Below, one piece after another: positions 1 through 9,863 of a stretch of DNA of 64,000 bases. The notes below the pieces were generated by a model. The model searched no databases and was not told where the DNA came from. It saw only the letters and a program-made list of their open reading frames with translations. Each line of letters begins with the position of its first letter. Position 1 is the first letter of the stretch. This stretch comes from Sabellastarte sp. h YS-2021 (taxonomy: Eukaryota; Annelida; Polychaeta; Sabellida; Sabellidae), in NCBI GenBank assembly GCA_964017235.1, contig OZ024927.1, forward strand, positions 53,449,293 through 53,513,292, in the 5' to 3' direction. Both the position numbers and the translations under genes were made by a program.

Positions 1-2
1 AC

Positions 3-308
3 CAAATTGATCGAATCGACCGAATTAGAAGAGCAAATGCACAAAAACATGTGACACAAGGTCCTTTTAACCCCAACAGTGCTCAGTTTGGCAAAAAGAC
101 CACTTTGAAAGCTGGCAAAACTATGCCTTGCCAATTTTTCAATCAAAACTCTTGTTCCCATACAACCACACACGAAACTAGGGGTGTATTATACAAACAT
201 ATATGTTCCCATTGTTTCACAACAGCAAATAGGACATTCCCACATAGTGAATTGGATTGTAGAAATAAGAAAAAAATCAGTCCAAAAAACGAAGTACCAA
301 GGGCATGA
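3..308 (+). CDS. gag-like zinc-finger protein fragment of an unidentified retroelement (C-terminal end)
   Basis: The frame is open from the first bases of the window to a stop near 308, so this is the C-terminal end of a longer protein. It opens with an Arg/Ile/Asp-rich stretch (IDRIDRIRRANAQKH), followed by a linker and a Cys/His cluster: CQFFNQNSC, SHTTTHETRG, HICSHC, then FPHSELDC and a basic tail. The spacing suggests a zinc-binding domain like those in gag-like proteins of invertebrate mobile elements. I recognise the type but cannot name the element class. No polymerase or integrase lies next to it. A small overlapping frame (305-505) may be the decayed continuation. The related N-terminal piece at 1378-1987 lies downstream, so the two are separate copies or a rearranged element. 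Confidence 0.5.
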   Translation, partial: QIDRIDRIRRANAQKHVTQGPFNPNSAQFGKKTTLKAGKTMPCQFFNQNSCSHTTTHETRGVLYKHICSHCFTTANRTFPHSELDCRNKKKISPKNEVPRA

Positions 309-496
309 GCCATGCTGGTGCTCGTGTCCATAGTGCTCGTACTCTGTTTGCTGTAAATATTGATAAAAACAAAATTAATACAGAATTAAATGCTACTAAA
401 GTTGATTGGTCCCAGTGGTTCCACCAAGCCAAAGCTTTTGACATGATAGATAGTAGGTCATATGCACAAGTAGTCAAAAGCACTTCAATGCTTAAC

Positions 497-680
497 CAGG
501 GTTAGCGAAGTACCTCTAAAATATGGAGTCCAATGAAACGTCGGGTACCTTGTACTTTATAGCTCATCAAAAAGGGGTACCACTGTATGAAAATTGGGTG
601 CAAGTAATAATTTTTCTCCCGTAATTCAGGTACATTTAAACATATATAAGCACTATCCAATTTCCTTTATACTGATAAAT
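497..680 (+). repeat. dispersed repeat R1, copy a
   Basis: This stretch matches 61295-61553 in the same orientation. Both start with CAGGGTTAG, contain AAGTACCTCTAAAATATGG and GGTACCACTGTATGAAAATT, and end near TTTATACTGATAAAT. Copy a lacks about 75-90 bp found in copy b. No coding sequence is visible and the family is unidentified. Confidence 0.75.
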
Positions 681-1377
681 AATATGCATCTGTACATAAA
701 TAAATGCTAAAAATATTTTAAAAAGCTGAACCCCAGTCAACAAACTTCATTTTAGTGCAATTAGATTGAAATTTATTTTGTATTTAAGCTACAAATATGG
801 CATTGATACTGTTTGAAATATAAAAATTTGTAGGTTTCATTGCTTTTTGTTTGACAAAAATTCATTGGGTAGTCCCAGAGATATAGTTTTTTTGTTACAT
901 CCCCTGTAAATATTTTCGAATTTTACAGCTTTTATTTTCCGGGCAACTTTCCGGGGTTAAATATCAGGAGTTTCCGAGATTTGGTAAAATAGTTTGTCTC
1001 CCACGAAATTCACCGTTCTGGCTTGTCGTTTCGACTGTTTCCGTGCAGAGATCAGCCTTTCTTTCGATATATAACGTTTTGAGTAAATATGCTAGTGTAC
1101 GAAATATCTCACTTTACAATGGTGGACGTACACAACTTGCCAGGAAATCGCTCGAAACCATTTAATTTTAAAATATAAAGCTTATTTTCAGTGTTATATA
1201 TATTGCTTGCATATCTACGCTTCGTGCCACCGAAATTCGCTTCTAAAGCAGAAATATTTCCTTCATAAGAATCGCGTCCCGATGGACGCACTGACAACCG
1301 AAATTTGCGTCCAAATCTGAAATACCGCATGTTTAATATACTCGGACGGCGTAATCGCGAACCCTGTTAACAGTCCC
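681..1377. other. AT-rich non-coding stretch
   Basis: I see no supported gene here. It is AT-rich with scattered short open frames lacking recognisable domains. It may be the 5' part of the element whose gag-like frame starts at 1378, but nothing in it proves this. Confidence 0.4.
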
Positions 1378-1987
1378 ATGTTGTCACAGAACTGTCAACC
1401 TGACAAATGTAAACCAAGGCTTAGTACATTGGGTAGCACAGGCGTGGCTAACAAAGTGGGGTATGACGCATCTGTCAATCCACAACAGTCACTTAGTCGT
1501 CCAAATGTGAAAGCACCTTATCTGCCTGCTAAAAAATCCCATACTGACATTGTCAGTACACATAACAGGTATCAGGTACTGTATGACCTTCATACTGATG
1601 ACAGTGAAGTATCTGTAAATAGTGACTGTCAAAATGACGTTAATTTCACTAGTTTCTCACCTAGGGATACTGCTGGCCCCCAGAAAGGTAAAAGAAAAAA
1701 AATGTAATCCTACAAAACCAAGTCGTGATCAAAAATATCCTGAAAATATGGATTGTGATGACTTAGTAAATACAAGTGAACATCACCAAAATACCAGTCG
1801 TGATTTGTTCCCTAGCATAAGTACTGAGGTCCCTGTAAATACAACAAACCAAAGTGTTGTCGGCTCACAGTCGGAACCTGGCCTTTTAAATGCTGGGTTT
1901 AAACCCACTTATGCGAATACAGCTATTCCATTGCCTATTTGGGAAAATAGGGTTTATTGTGCAGATTATAATCGCTGTGTAGCTCAA
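1378..1987 (+). pseudogene. gag-like N-terminal fragment, frameshifted and truncated
   Basis: A low-complexity Ser/Asn/Asp-rich frame starts at 1378 and includes NRYQVLYDLHTDDSE. It stops at about 1707 just after an eight-A run; the next frame carries on with the same composition to about 1987, so a one-base slip in the A run probably broke the gene. The last recognisable segment is IPLPIWENRVYCADYNRCVA, of a kind I associate with gag-like proteins of invertebrate mobile elements. The frame ends where DIRS-1 homology starts at about 1988, so its 3' part is lost. It probably belongs to the same family as the zinc-finger fragment at 3-308. Confidence 0.4.
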
Positions 1988-2665
1988 GGGATCTGTCAGA
2001 TTTGAGGGATTTATCCAGAGTAGGGGCCAGGGCTGGTATGACCACTGGGGCTATACTCTGCGGTCCCTCCTTGGCCAGCTGATTCTTGGAGAGAAAGCTG
2101 GGAGATGGGAAAAGAGACACCTTAGACCAATCGGATTGGTGTCTGATGTTCTTGTGTTGCCATGCATGGATCTCACTTCTTCTTTTACCCGAGCCCAAGG
2201 CCAAAAGGAAGACAGTTTTGAAGGTCAAATGCTTCAGAGATGCCTCCCTGAGAGGTTCGAATGGGGCCTTTGTCAGCTGGTGTAGCACCAGGGAGAGGTT
2301 CCAGGAGGGTATTCCCCTTCGCCCTTTGGGTCTATCTCTGTGGAAACTTACCAAGAGACGGGTGAGATTTTCATCTTTGCTGATATTGACTGTGGTATTA
2401 CCTAGCTTATCAGCAATAGAAGACCTGTAACCATCAATGGTGCTGGGCTGTAGCTTCTTGTCCTCAAAGAGGTACATTAGGAAGTCAGCCACCGACTTTA
2501 CAGGTGGTGACCTGAAGTCCACCTGATTAGTGACGCACCACTTTGTAAAAATGGTCCACTTTGCCTCATAGACTGATCTGGTAGATCTTCTTTGAGGAGC
2601 TTCAATTCTTGCTGCCACTGAGTCAGAGAAGCCCTGTTCTTTGATTTCCGTGGCTCTAAGAGCCA
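1988..2665 (-). pseudogene. DIRS-1 tyrosine recombinase, C-terminally truncated
   Basis: The N-terminal SAM-like domain (RSVYEAKWTIFTKWC and LQPSTIDGYRSSIADKLGN) is followed by the start of the catalytic domain, with the first catalytic Arg in LALGSGKRRSEIHAW. Homology ends at KSLKSDRSL, where relatives continue with CPVRALRYYLD. The HxxR box and the tyrosine nucleophile are therefore gone and the protein cannot be active. The same reading frame stays open upstream to 4085, across the RNase H and RT coding region, as in DIRS-7. Confidence 0.85.
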
Positions 2666-4065
2666 GGCATGGAGATTTAGGTTTGTCAGATTTCTGTGAG
2701 GGATCTGATTGAAGGGCTGTGTCAGTAGATTGGGCAGGTTGGGCAGGCTGAGGGGGACCTGGCTGGACATGGCCACCAAGTCCCAAAACCAAGGCATGTT
2801 GGGCCATCCCGGGGCAATCATAATGATCCTTTTGCACGGGGAGTCCAGTAGCTTCTCCACCACTTTGCCCAATATGGCGGTCGGTGGGAAGGCATATGCA
2901 TCCAGATCCTCCCATGACAGAGTAAGTGCGTCCACTGCTACAGCCAGGGAGTCCGGTACTGGAGAGACAAACTGAGGTAACTTGTGGTTGAACCTCGTGG
3001 CAAATAGGTCTATTTGAGGCCGGTGCCATTGGTTGCATATTTGTTGAAAAACTTCCGGAAGGAGGGACCATTCTGTTTGGATAGTCTGACCCAGTCTGGA
3101 CAGCTTGTCTGCTATCACATTTAAGTGGCCTGGGATGTGCCGGGCTTTTAACGTTATTTGGCGATTTGTACACCAGGTCAAGATTCTCCATAGAAGGGCA
3201 CAAAGTGGGCCTGACCGCATGCCCCCTTCCTTGTTGATGTAGGCTACCACTGTTGTATTGTCCGTGGCCACCAGGACAATTCTGGCCGTACACAGGTGCT
3301 GGAACCCCTTGAGAGCCAGAAAGACTGCCTTTAACTTCAGAAAGTTTATGTGGAGTTTGCTCTCTGGAACCGACCAGGAACCTCTTGTGGTATGCTCGCC
3401 AAGATGAGCACCCCACCCTTCCTTGGACGCATCTGTAAAGATTTGCAGTGCGTGTTTTAAAGGGTGCAGTGGTTGACCTCGTAGTGTATTGTTTTCGTCT
3501 AACCACCATTCTAGGTGGGGGTGGAGGGATCTGGGTACCGGAATGACCTTTTCCAGGGTTTCCGGCACTCTCCAGTTGTTTTTGAGGTGCCACTGTATGG
3601 GTCTCATGTGAAGTCGGCCGAGGAAAACTTGCTTTTCTGTGGCTGTTAGCAGGCCAATCAGGGACATAAACTGCCGGACCGGACAAGTCGGTTGAGACAG
3701 GATCTTCAAGATTTTCTCTTGGAGGATCTGACACCGGTCCGGTGTGGGCCGGACCCGGCCGGCTTTCAGGTCGAATTGGTAACCTACGAAATTGAAGACT
3801 TGTTTGGGCTCCAGTTCCGACTTTTCCAGGTTTACTATCCAACCTAACCTCCGGCATAGCTGTACTAGCTCTTGTGTGTGTCGGAGACAGGCCTGGTAGG
3901 ATCCGGCTCTCACCAACCAGTCGTCTAGGTACTGGTGGATCCTTATACCCCGGTGTGTGGCCATCAGTTTGACTTCCTTTACTATTACAGTAAACTCCAG
4001 TGGTGCTGTCGAAAGCCCGAATGGTAGGGCTTTGAACTGGTAGGTTTGTCCTTGGACATGAAATC
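2498..4065 (-). pseudogene. DIRS-1 RT (C-terminal part) and RNase H
   Basis: An open frame holds, in order: ALPFGLSTAPLEF, the RT active site HQYLDDWL, LEPKQVFNFVGYQF, the thumb region, then RNase H (FTDASKEGWGAHLG, the KLKAV helix where relatives have ELKAV, ATDNTTVVAYINKEGG, RHIPGHLNVIADKLSR) and a DIRS-type linker containing PGWPNMPWFW. It ends with WTSGHHL, overlapping the recombinase frame. The fingers and first part of the palm lie beyond the Harbinger element (8930-9863), so the gene is physically split. The frame itself is well kept, which suggests that DIRS-1 decayed little before the insertion. Confidence 0.88.
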
Positions 4066-4149
4066 TTATGCCCCTGTTCCACCAAAAGATTAAGCCCCGA
4101 TCCTGTCGGCGACCCTTAATCGTGGACAGTCGGTGGGAAAATAACAAAA

Positions 4150-4430
4150 ATGGGCGGGAATACTGGGTCAGTACTCAAGTCTGGGATTAAGAACAGATCG
4201 TCCCCAGGACGCCTCAGGCGGCCGCAGACAGTCCCCGACTGGTCTGGGACTAAGAACCGACTAAGCCAGTTTTCAGGTCGGTTTCAACCACAATCCTGTC
4301 GTACTCATACCGACTGGGTCCCAGGACGCCTCAGACCTCCTGGGACTAAGCCCCGACTAACCCACGATTAACTACCGGCGTCCTCAGGCGTCCTCAGGCC
4401 TCCTCAGTCTTCCCCAGACCAGGATCCCCG
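4150..4430. repeat. left subterminal motif array of Harbinger-1
   Basis: A GC-rich stretch with repeated CTGGGACTAAG/CTGGGATTAAG and CCAGGACGCCTCAGG-type motifs. The same motifs fill 8345-8880 at the other end. Such subterminal arrays could be binding sites for the element's own proteins (inference). Confidence 0.6.
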
Positions 4431-4464
4431 ATTATTGTTTTCCAAAGTTGCTGGATTTTCTGGG

Positions 4465-4480
4465 TATATATATATATAAA
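4465..4480 (+). promoter_or_regulatory. TATA box of the Harbinger-1 transposase gene
   Basis: An alternating TATATATATATATAAA tract lies 44 bases upstream of the transposase ATG at 4524, at the inner edge of the subterminal GC-rich array. Its position suits a core promoter with a very short leader. Confidence 0.55.
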
Positions 4481-4523
4481 ATTCGCGATCTAATCATCAT
4501 TGCTATTCTAGGAACACAGCAGG

Positions 4524-5807
4524 ATGCCACCTTTTAATGGAAGACAGATTCAACAACAACTTAGGGCTTTTTTGGTTTTTATTCAGTTACAAATAATCAT
4601 GTATTTCCATTTTTTACGTCGACCACAGCAACCACCACCAGCACCCATACCTAGAAGGCACAACATGTGGGTCAGGCCATGGCTGCTACAGAGAGAGGAG
4701 AGGGGGGCCTACCACAACATTATGGCTGATCTTTATGCCACAGATATTCCAGGATTCACCAACTACATGAGGATGACCCCAGAATTTTTTGAAATGATTA
4801 AGACCAGACTGGAACCACACCTAGCCAGGCAGGTCACCAACTACAGAGCACCAATCAGTGTTGGTGAGAAGTTAGCCCTCACCATCAGATATCTGGCCAC
4901 TGGAGAGTCCTACACATCATTGTCCTGTCAGTTCAGGGTTGGAAGATCCACCATCTCCAAGTTTATACCAGAGGTCTGCAGGGCCATCCAGGATGAGTTC
5001 ACCAGGGAGTACCTGAAGTGTCCTACAACCCCAGATGAGTGGAAAGAACTGGAGAGGGAATTCAGGATCAGATGGAATGTTCCACATGCCCTGGGAGCTC
5101 TGGATGGGAAGCATGTGGCCCTGAAGAAGCCCAAGAACACTGGAGCCCTCTACCACAACTATAAGGGGTTCTTTTCCATTGTGATGTTGGCCCTGGTAGA
5201 TGGACAGTACAAGTTCAGATGGGTGGATGTGGGTACTGAAGGATCCTGCTCGGATGGCCAGATATTTAATGCCTCTCAGCTGAAGAGGAGGATTGAGGAT
5301 GGCAGGATAGGCTTCCCTGACCCAGCTCCTATAACCCAGGGTGGGAGAGATGTCCCCTACTTCATCCTGGCAGATGATGCTTTTGCCCTGAAGACCTGGC
5401 TCATGAAACCCTATGGCAGAAGGATGTTAACAAGAGAGGAAAGGATTGCCAATTATAGAATTTCAAGGGGCAGAAGAGTGGTGGAGAACGCTTTTGGCAT
5501 CCTTGTGTCAAGATTCAGGGTGATGAGGACAACCATTGAACTACCCCCAGCAACAGTCAGGGAGGTGGTCTTGACCTGTGTTGTTCTACACAACATACTG
5601 AGAAGCCAGTATCAAGGTCAACCTGGTGGTCAGCAGCCGGGGGAGGACGATGATGATGATGTACCTGATGATTGTGGATTGATTGGTGGTGCTGCTGGTG
5701 GTGGCCAAGACAGAAACCCTGCCAGAGAAGCCAAGAGACAGAGGGATTACCTGAAGGACTACTTCAACAATGAGGGAGCAGTCGCCTGGCAAGATGGCAG
5801 AATATAA
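4524..5807 (+). CDS. PIF/Harbinger transposase (DDE superfamily nuclease)
   Basis: An uninterrupted 427-residue frame of normal length for HARBI1-like transposases. A basic N-terminal region is followed by a helix-turn-helix-like segment (about residues 125-150: SLSCQFRVGRSTISKFI). The DDE catalytic region follows, with ALGALDGKHVALKKP (first Asp, about 193), YFILADDAFALKTW (second Asp, about 288) and RGRRVVENAFGILVSRFRV (Glu, about 328). CVVLHNILR near 360 is the typical family ending before an acidic Gly/Asp-rich tail. It would cut and rejoin the TIRs at TWA targets. All catalytic residues are present and there is no internal stop, so it may be functional. The MADF gene at 7119-8135 is the expected partner for DNA binding or nuclear import. 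Confidence 0.95.
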   Translation: MPPFNGRQIQQQLRAFLVFIQLQIIMYFHFLRRPQQPPPAPIPRRHNMWVRPWLLQREERGAYHNIMADLYATDIPGFTNYMRMTPEFFEMIKTRLEPHLARQVTNYRAPISVGEKLALTIRYLATGESYTSLSCQFRVGRSTISKFIPEVCRAIQDEFTREYLKCPTTPDEWKELEREFRIRWNVPHALGALDGKHVALKKPKNTGALYHNYKGFFSIVMLALVDGQYKFRWVDVGTEGSCSDGQIFNASQLKRRIEDGRIGFPDPAPITQGGRDVPYFILADDAFALKTWLMKPYGRRMLTREERIANYRISRGRRVVENAFGILVSRFRVMRTTIELPPATVREVVLTCVVLHNILRSQYQGQPGGQQPGEDDDDDVPDDCGLIGGAAGGGQDRNPAREAKRQRDYLKDYFNNEGAVAWQDGRI

Positions 5808-5904
5808 GTCCTGCTGCAGTAAACAGTCCTTTTCAGGACTAACTATAACAGTCCTTTTCAGGACTACCAATTATTCCAAAAACAATTAATCAGCTATGTT
5901 TGCT

Positions 5905-6125
5905 ACAGACGGACAAACCCCATGCCAGACATAACTTGTTGAGACGGACAAACAGACAAACCCCATGCCAAACATAACTTGTTGAGACAGACAAACAGAC
6001 AAACCCCATGCCAAAAATAACTTGTTGAGACGGACAAACAGACAAACCCCATGCCAAACATAACTTGTTGAGACGGACAAACAGACAAACCCCATGCCAA
6101 ACATAACTTGTACAAACAGACAAAC
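5905..6125. repeat. ~43-bp minisatellite inside Harbinger-1
   Basis: About five head-to-tail units contain CCCCATGCCAAACATAACTT, GTTGAGACGGAC and AAACAGACAAA. It lies between the 3' ends of the two convergent genes. Several short open frames cross it on the minus strand only because the unit has no stop in those frames. Confidence 0.85.
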
Positions 6126-6199
6126 ACAACTTACTCACCCAACAAACACACAAACCCACTGTTAAACAAAAGCCAAACACAAAGTCACACATAATATCC

Positions 6200-6930
6200 G
6201 AAATTGATTTTTTTTTTTATATATATTTTGAAATCCACATCATAATTTCACCAATTTTTCTTGTTAATGGCTTGCAAATTTATTTGTAGCACAAAGGTTT
6301 TCATGGAAATCTTCAATTTTAAATCTTCACTTATAATCACAAAAATGGGGAAAATATAACCATGGAATTAGTTTTGCTTTCAATAATGGGGAATTGTGTT
6401 GCAAAATAGTTTGTCAGTTTGTTGGCATGGGTTATATTTACTTTTGGGTTTGTGTGTTTGTTGGTTGGTGGTTACTGGGGTTGGGTTTATTTTTGGTAGT
6501 TGGGTGTTAGGTTTGGTACTGGGTTTGTTATTTGGGAGTTATGTTTGGTGTTGGGTTTGTCTGTTTGTGGGTTGGTAAGTATGTGATAATGCCTTTTAAC
6601 TCTAGGGAAGGTGTAAGTGTTGGACTTTTCAATTACAGATTTTAAACTATCCCATGGATTTTAATCTAAAAATGGGCTGATTAATGGCCATATTGGGAGT
6701 TATTTTTAATTTTTTTTATGTGGCCTTTTTTGTTATGTGTGGTACCATGGGTTATTTGTTTCATGTTTGGGGTGGTGTAGGTGTTGGACTTGAATTTTTT
6801 TTTTCTTGTGATAAGTATTTGTACTGAACTTTTTTGTTTTGGGAGGGGAATTGGAACACGTAGCTGAATAATTGTTTTTGGAAGATTTGGTGGCCCTGAA
6901 AAGGGCCTGGCAGGTCAAAGACCCGCCCTG
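6200..6930. other. non-coding spacer between the Harbinger-1 genes
   Basis: A/T-rich DNA. The GT-rich stretch at about 6415-6590 is the rough reverse complement of the CA-rich minisatellite and its flank (GGGTTTGTGTGTTTGTTGG opposite its complement near 6140). No gene is visible. Confidence 0.5.
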
Positions 6931-7118
6931 ACTGGATGGCTACTGAGGAGGCTGCTGCTGCTGTTGAGGTGGTGCTGAAGTGGTGATAGTAAAGAGCTGC
7001 TGCTGCGGTTGTTGCTGCTGCTGCTGCTGAGGCTGCTCGACGATCTGTGTTGATGTCAGATCTGGTAGCTGGCTTAAGATTCCACTCAGATTGTGTCTGC
7101 TCCCTTCGTCCTGTACAG

Positions 7119-8135
7119 TTAGGACAGATGTCGGGTTGCTGAAGCCAATGGGGCTTGGTGTATAGTACACAAAACTGCTGCTTGAGTGGAACTAGACGCC
7201 TGTGGAGTGGTTGTTGGCAGTAGGCCGACCCTCTGGGACTCCGTGGTAACAGTGGCTGATCTTCTGGGCAATGGCTGACGTCTGCGGTTACTCTTAATAG
7301 TTTCGATGTCTCTAAAAATCTTGCCCTTTAATTCTTCAAATTCTTCTTGAGTCATCTTCTCGGCCTCTGATGCCACGTAGTCAAAGAAGGGCTGCCTGTC
7401 TGACTTCTGATGCAGAAAACAAGAGATAAGTGTCCTCATCTGCTCAAAGTGTTCGAGAATCTTGGAGTCTGTAGTTGAAACGGGCGTTGATGTAATGATG
7501 GACTGACTCCTCTCCCTCAGGACACTGGACTCGAGGTGTTCTGTATCAGTAGTTGAGCCACGTGATTCGTCCTGCCTGCTGGTATTTGGACTGGCCTCAA
7601 AACCTGAACTTCTATTGGCCACCTTTCTTCTGATGTGGGTTTTAAGAAAACCCATCTGTTGGTACACCCAGGACTGTCTCTTGGTCATCTCCCTCGGGGC
7701 TTGGCCAGATTGGAGCTTAGACAGCTTCCCATAACGGAACCATCTTCTGACATCAAAGGGCTGGAGCTTGAGTTCTGCAGATATTTCTGCCCAGAGAGCC
7801 TCTCTTCTGGTCCTGTCGTGGAAACGTGAATGTTCCTTGTCATACAGTTGAGGGTGCAGCTTTACAAATTCCACAATGGAAACTTCCTGGCTGTCTGTAA
7901 AAGTGGCACACACCCTGGCTCTCTTGGCTGAAGAATGGCACTCCGGATCTTCCTCACACCTCTCTTCTTCTTCTGCCACAGCTTCCCCAATAGCTGGATC
8001 TTCCTGAATCTCCTCCTCCTCTCTCCTCTCACTTCCTTCTTCTGTAATAACCTCACTCCTCTCCTCTACTTGACTTTCCTTCTCCCTCTCATCCATCTTT
8101 TTCCTTCCTCTCTTCCCTCCTTTCTCTTTCCTCAT
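7119..8135 (-). CDS. MADF/Myb-SANT-like DNA-binding protein of Harbinger-1
   Basis: A 338-residue frame. A basic and then Glu-rich N-terminus is followed at about residues 95-180 by a MADF-type domain (EFVKLHPQLYDKEHSRFHD, REALWAEISAELKL, VRRWFRYGKLSKLQSG), then TKRQSWVYQQMGFLKTHI and a Ser/Thr-rich tail with a helical EQMRTLISCFLHQKSDRQPFFDYVASE segment cut into regions. In Harbinger transposons such proteins bind the transposon ends and work with the transposase (family knowledge). The frame ends at 7119, but a Gln-rich tail carries on in another frame down to 6940 (VYYTPSPIGFSNPTSVLT then Q runs). A Gln-rich tail also ends the relic in Harbinger-2, so a frameshift or a small intron near 7165 is likely. 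Confidence 0.85.
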   Translation of the reverse strand: MRKEKGGKRGRKKMDEREKESQVEERSEVITEEGSERREEEEIQEDPAIGEAVAEEEERCEEDPECHSSAKRARVCATFTDSQEVSIVEFVKLHPQLYDKEHSRFHDRTRREALWAEISAELKLQPFDVRRWFRYGKLSKLQSGQAPREMTKRQSWVYQQMGFLKTHIRRKVANRSSGFEASPNTSRQDESRGSTTDTEHLESSVLRERSQSIITSTPVSTTDSKILEHFEQMRTLISCFLHQKSDRQPFFDYVASEAEKMTQEEFEELKGKIFRDIETIKSNRRRQPLPRRSATVTTESQRVGLLPTTTPQASSSTQAAVLCTIHQAPLASATRHLS

Positions 8136-8308
8136 AATCCAGTCGACAAAATAATAAAAAAATAGTAAAATGTGTCTCCTAACTGTGAAATTTGCCCTAA
8201 GCTCAAGTATATAAAATGTAAAATAAAAACTGAAAACCCCTACAAATCAGTGACACACGTCTCTCAGTAGCCAAACAGTCAGTAACAACGACAAAGTGTG
8301 TGCGGTCG

Positions 8309-8317
8309 CTTATATAG
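8309..8317 (-). promoter_or_regulatory. probable TATA box of the MADF gene
   Basis: The minus strand reads CTATATAAG about 175 bases upstream of the MADF start codon, at the inner edge of the right subterminal array. This mirrors the arrangement at the transposase gene. Confidence 0.4.
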
Positions 8318-8344
8318 TCCCAGACCCCCTCATTGCCTCGTTTT

Positions 8345-8880
8345 AATTTCCGACGCGCGGAAAACAGTCGGTTCTTAATCGGTTGTTAGTCCCAGGCTGC
8401 CTGGGGCGTCCTCAGGCCGCCGCAGACTGAAAATGTGTGGTCCCAGGCGTCCTGGGGAGGCCGGTTTGGATCGGTTAGGGTCGGTTACCCTTAGTCGGTT
8501 CTTAGTCCCAGACCTTGATTTTTGGGTCCCAGGACACCGCAGACGGTCTGAGGCTTCCGGGGACTAATGCAACCGACCCACTTTCAGACGCATGAAATTC
8601 ATACGCATCATATTTGAGTCTGGGATTAACCACCGGCCTCCTGGGACTAAGCTAGGGAGGTCTGGGACTAAGGGTCGCAGGCGGCCTGGGACAACACACG
8701 ACTGTGTAAATTTGGGTCTGAGGAGGCCTGAGGACGCCTGGGACTGGACATTTTGTTGAGGGCGGGAAATATGAATCGGTTGTAGTCGTGTGAAATATCA
8801 AACATGTTTGATTTTTCACACGGCCCCAACCGACCCTTACAGAAGGTCTGGGACTAAGCAAATATTTCAAACCGACCCCC
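8345..8880. repeat. right subterminal motif array of Harbinger-1
   Basis: GC-rich DNA with many CTGGGACTAAG motifs on both strands, CCTGGGACT/AGTCCCAGG pairs and GGTCGGTT repeats, matching the array at 4150-4430. No coding sequence is present. Confidence 0.6.
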
Positions 8881-8929
8881 CAAAACCCTTAATCGGGAGC
8901 CTTAGTCGTGTGGTGGAACACCCACATTA

Positions 8930-9863
8930 GATATTTCCTGGACTGTTCCTGTATTGGGATGTGGAAGTATGCATCCTTGAAGTCTATGGAGGTGATCCAT
9001 TCTCCCTGTTGGAGGGATGTCCTGATGGTCTTCGGGGTCTCCATTTTGAATTTCTCCGACTTGAGGAAGAAATTCAGGTTGCTCAGATCCAAGATCGGTC
9101 TCCACCGACTGTTGGGTTTGGGGACCAGAAATAATCTGTTGAAAAAGCTCAGAGATGACTGGTTTCTTACTAGCTCGACTGCATTTTTGTCTATAAGCTG
9201 ATGTAATGCCTCCAGCAGGTAGCTGTTCCTCTGGGGATTGCCATAGCAGCTTATGACGGTTGGAAATCTTACTAGTTTTGGTCTGATCTGAAATGGGAGG
9301 GTGTAGCCTTCTTTGAGGATCTGAACTACTTTTGGACCGGCACCTAGGTCCAACCAAGTTTTCCAAAAGTTCTGAAGTCTGGCCCCTACAGCTAGATTGG
9401 GGGCAACATTTGGTACATTTGTAACAGGATTGACATAAGACAATTGAGTGACACAAGAAACACTTTTCACAGATTTTAATTTGCATTCTTTGCATTGACA
9501 ATTTACTGGCCCGGGACTTAAATCTTTCTTTTGTGATTGCCCGGGCGCAGTAGTCACATGATGAACAACAGGAAGCTTTACATTTAAAGTGTCTAATGTC
9601 TGTAGGGTGTTGCTCCGGGCCAGCAGTCGTGTGTGGAGCTTGGTTACACAATAACTGTCATTTATACGACTGCTGGCCCTTGGCAGGTCGGGATGAGAAT
9701 GAGGCAGCACGACCCTTCCCTTTCCTGTACTGTCTCTTTCCAATAGTTTTCCAAGCAGGCTTGTCCGGTCGAGAGTCTCTGTGACTAGTTTTCCTTTCCG
9801 GGCGTTCGTATGGGTGGTACCGACCCTTGCCATGACCTGAAGTAGATTGCCCCTTGGATTCAA
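8930..9863 (-). pseudogene. DIRS-1 RT, N-terminal part (fingers and first catalytic Asp)
   Basis: This is the upstream half of the RT gene cut by Harbinger-1. After a variable Cys-containing N-terminus (QCKECKLKSVKSVSC) come the RT fingers FFNRLFLVPKPNSRWRPILDLSNLN, then the first catalytic Asp in WITSIDFKDAYFHIPI. The DIRS-1 sequence stops at RKYLM against the transposon end. The frame overlaps the end of gag by about 200 bases, in the +1 frame relative to gag, exactly as in DIRS-7. Confidence 0.88.

Larger units (their letters stand above)
4069..8926 (+). mobile_element. PIF/Harbinger DNA transposon Harbinger-1, complete, inserted in DIRS-1
   Basis: The element is flanked by TTA (4066-4068 and 8927-8929), a 3-bp duplication as expected for PIF/Harbinger. 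Its tips are imperfect inverted repeats sharing TGTTCCACCA and then A-G-A-Y-TAAG; about 19 of the first 26 positions match, and the mismatches at positions 3-6 are CCCC against TGGG. It holds two convergent genes: a DDE transposase on plus and a MADF-domain protein on minus. This is the usual two-gene Harbinger layout. Deleting it with one TTA restores the DIRS-1 RT frame region in line with DIRS-4 (GAAATC-TTA-GATATTTCCTGG). Confidence 0.9.

Noticed and set aside
2086..2975. Plus-strand frames across DIRS-1
   Set aside because: Antisense shadows of the recombinase and RNase H genes.
5886..6192. Three overlapping minus-strand frames with repeated WHGVCLFV-like phrases
   Set aside because: They come from the 43-bp minisatellite read in several frames.
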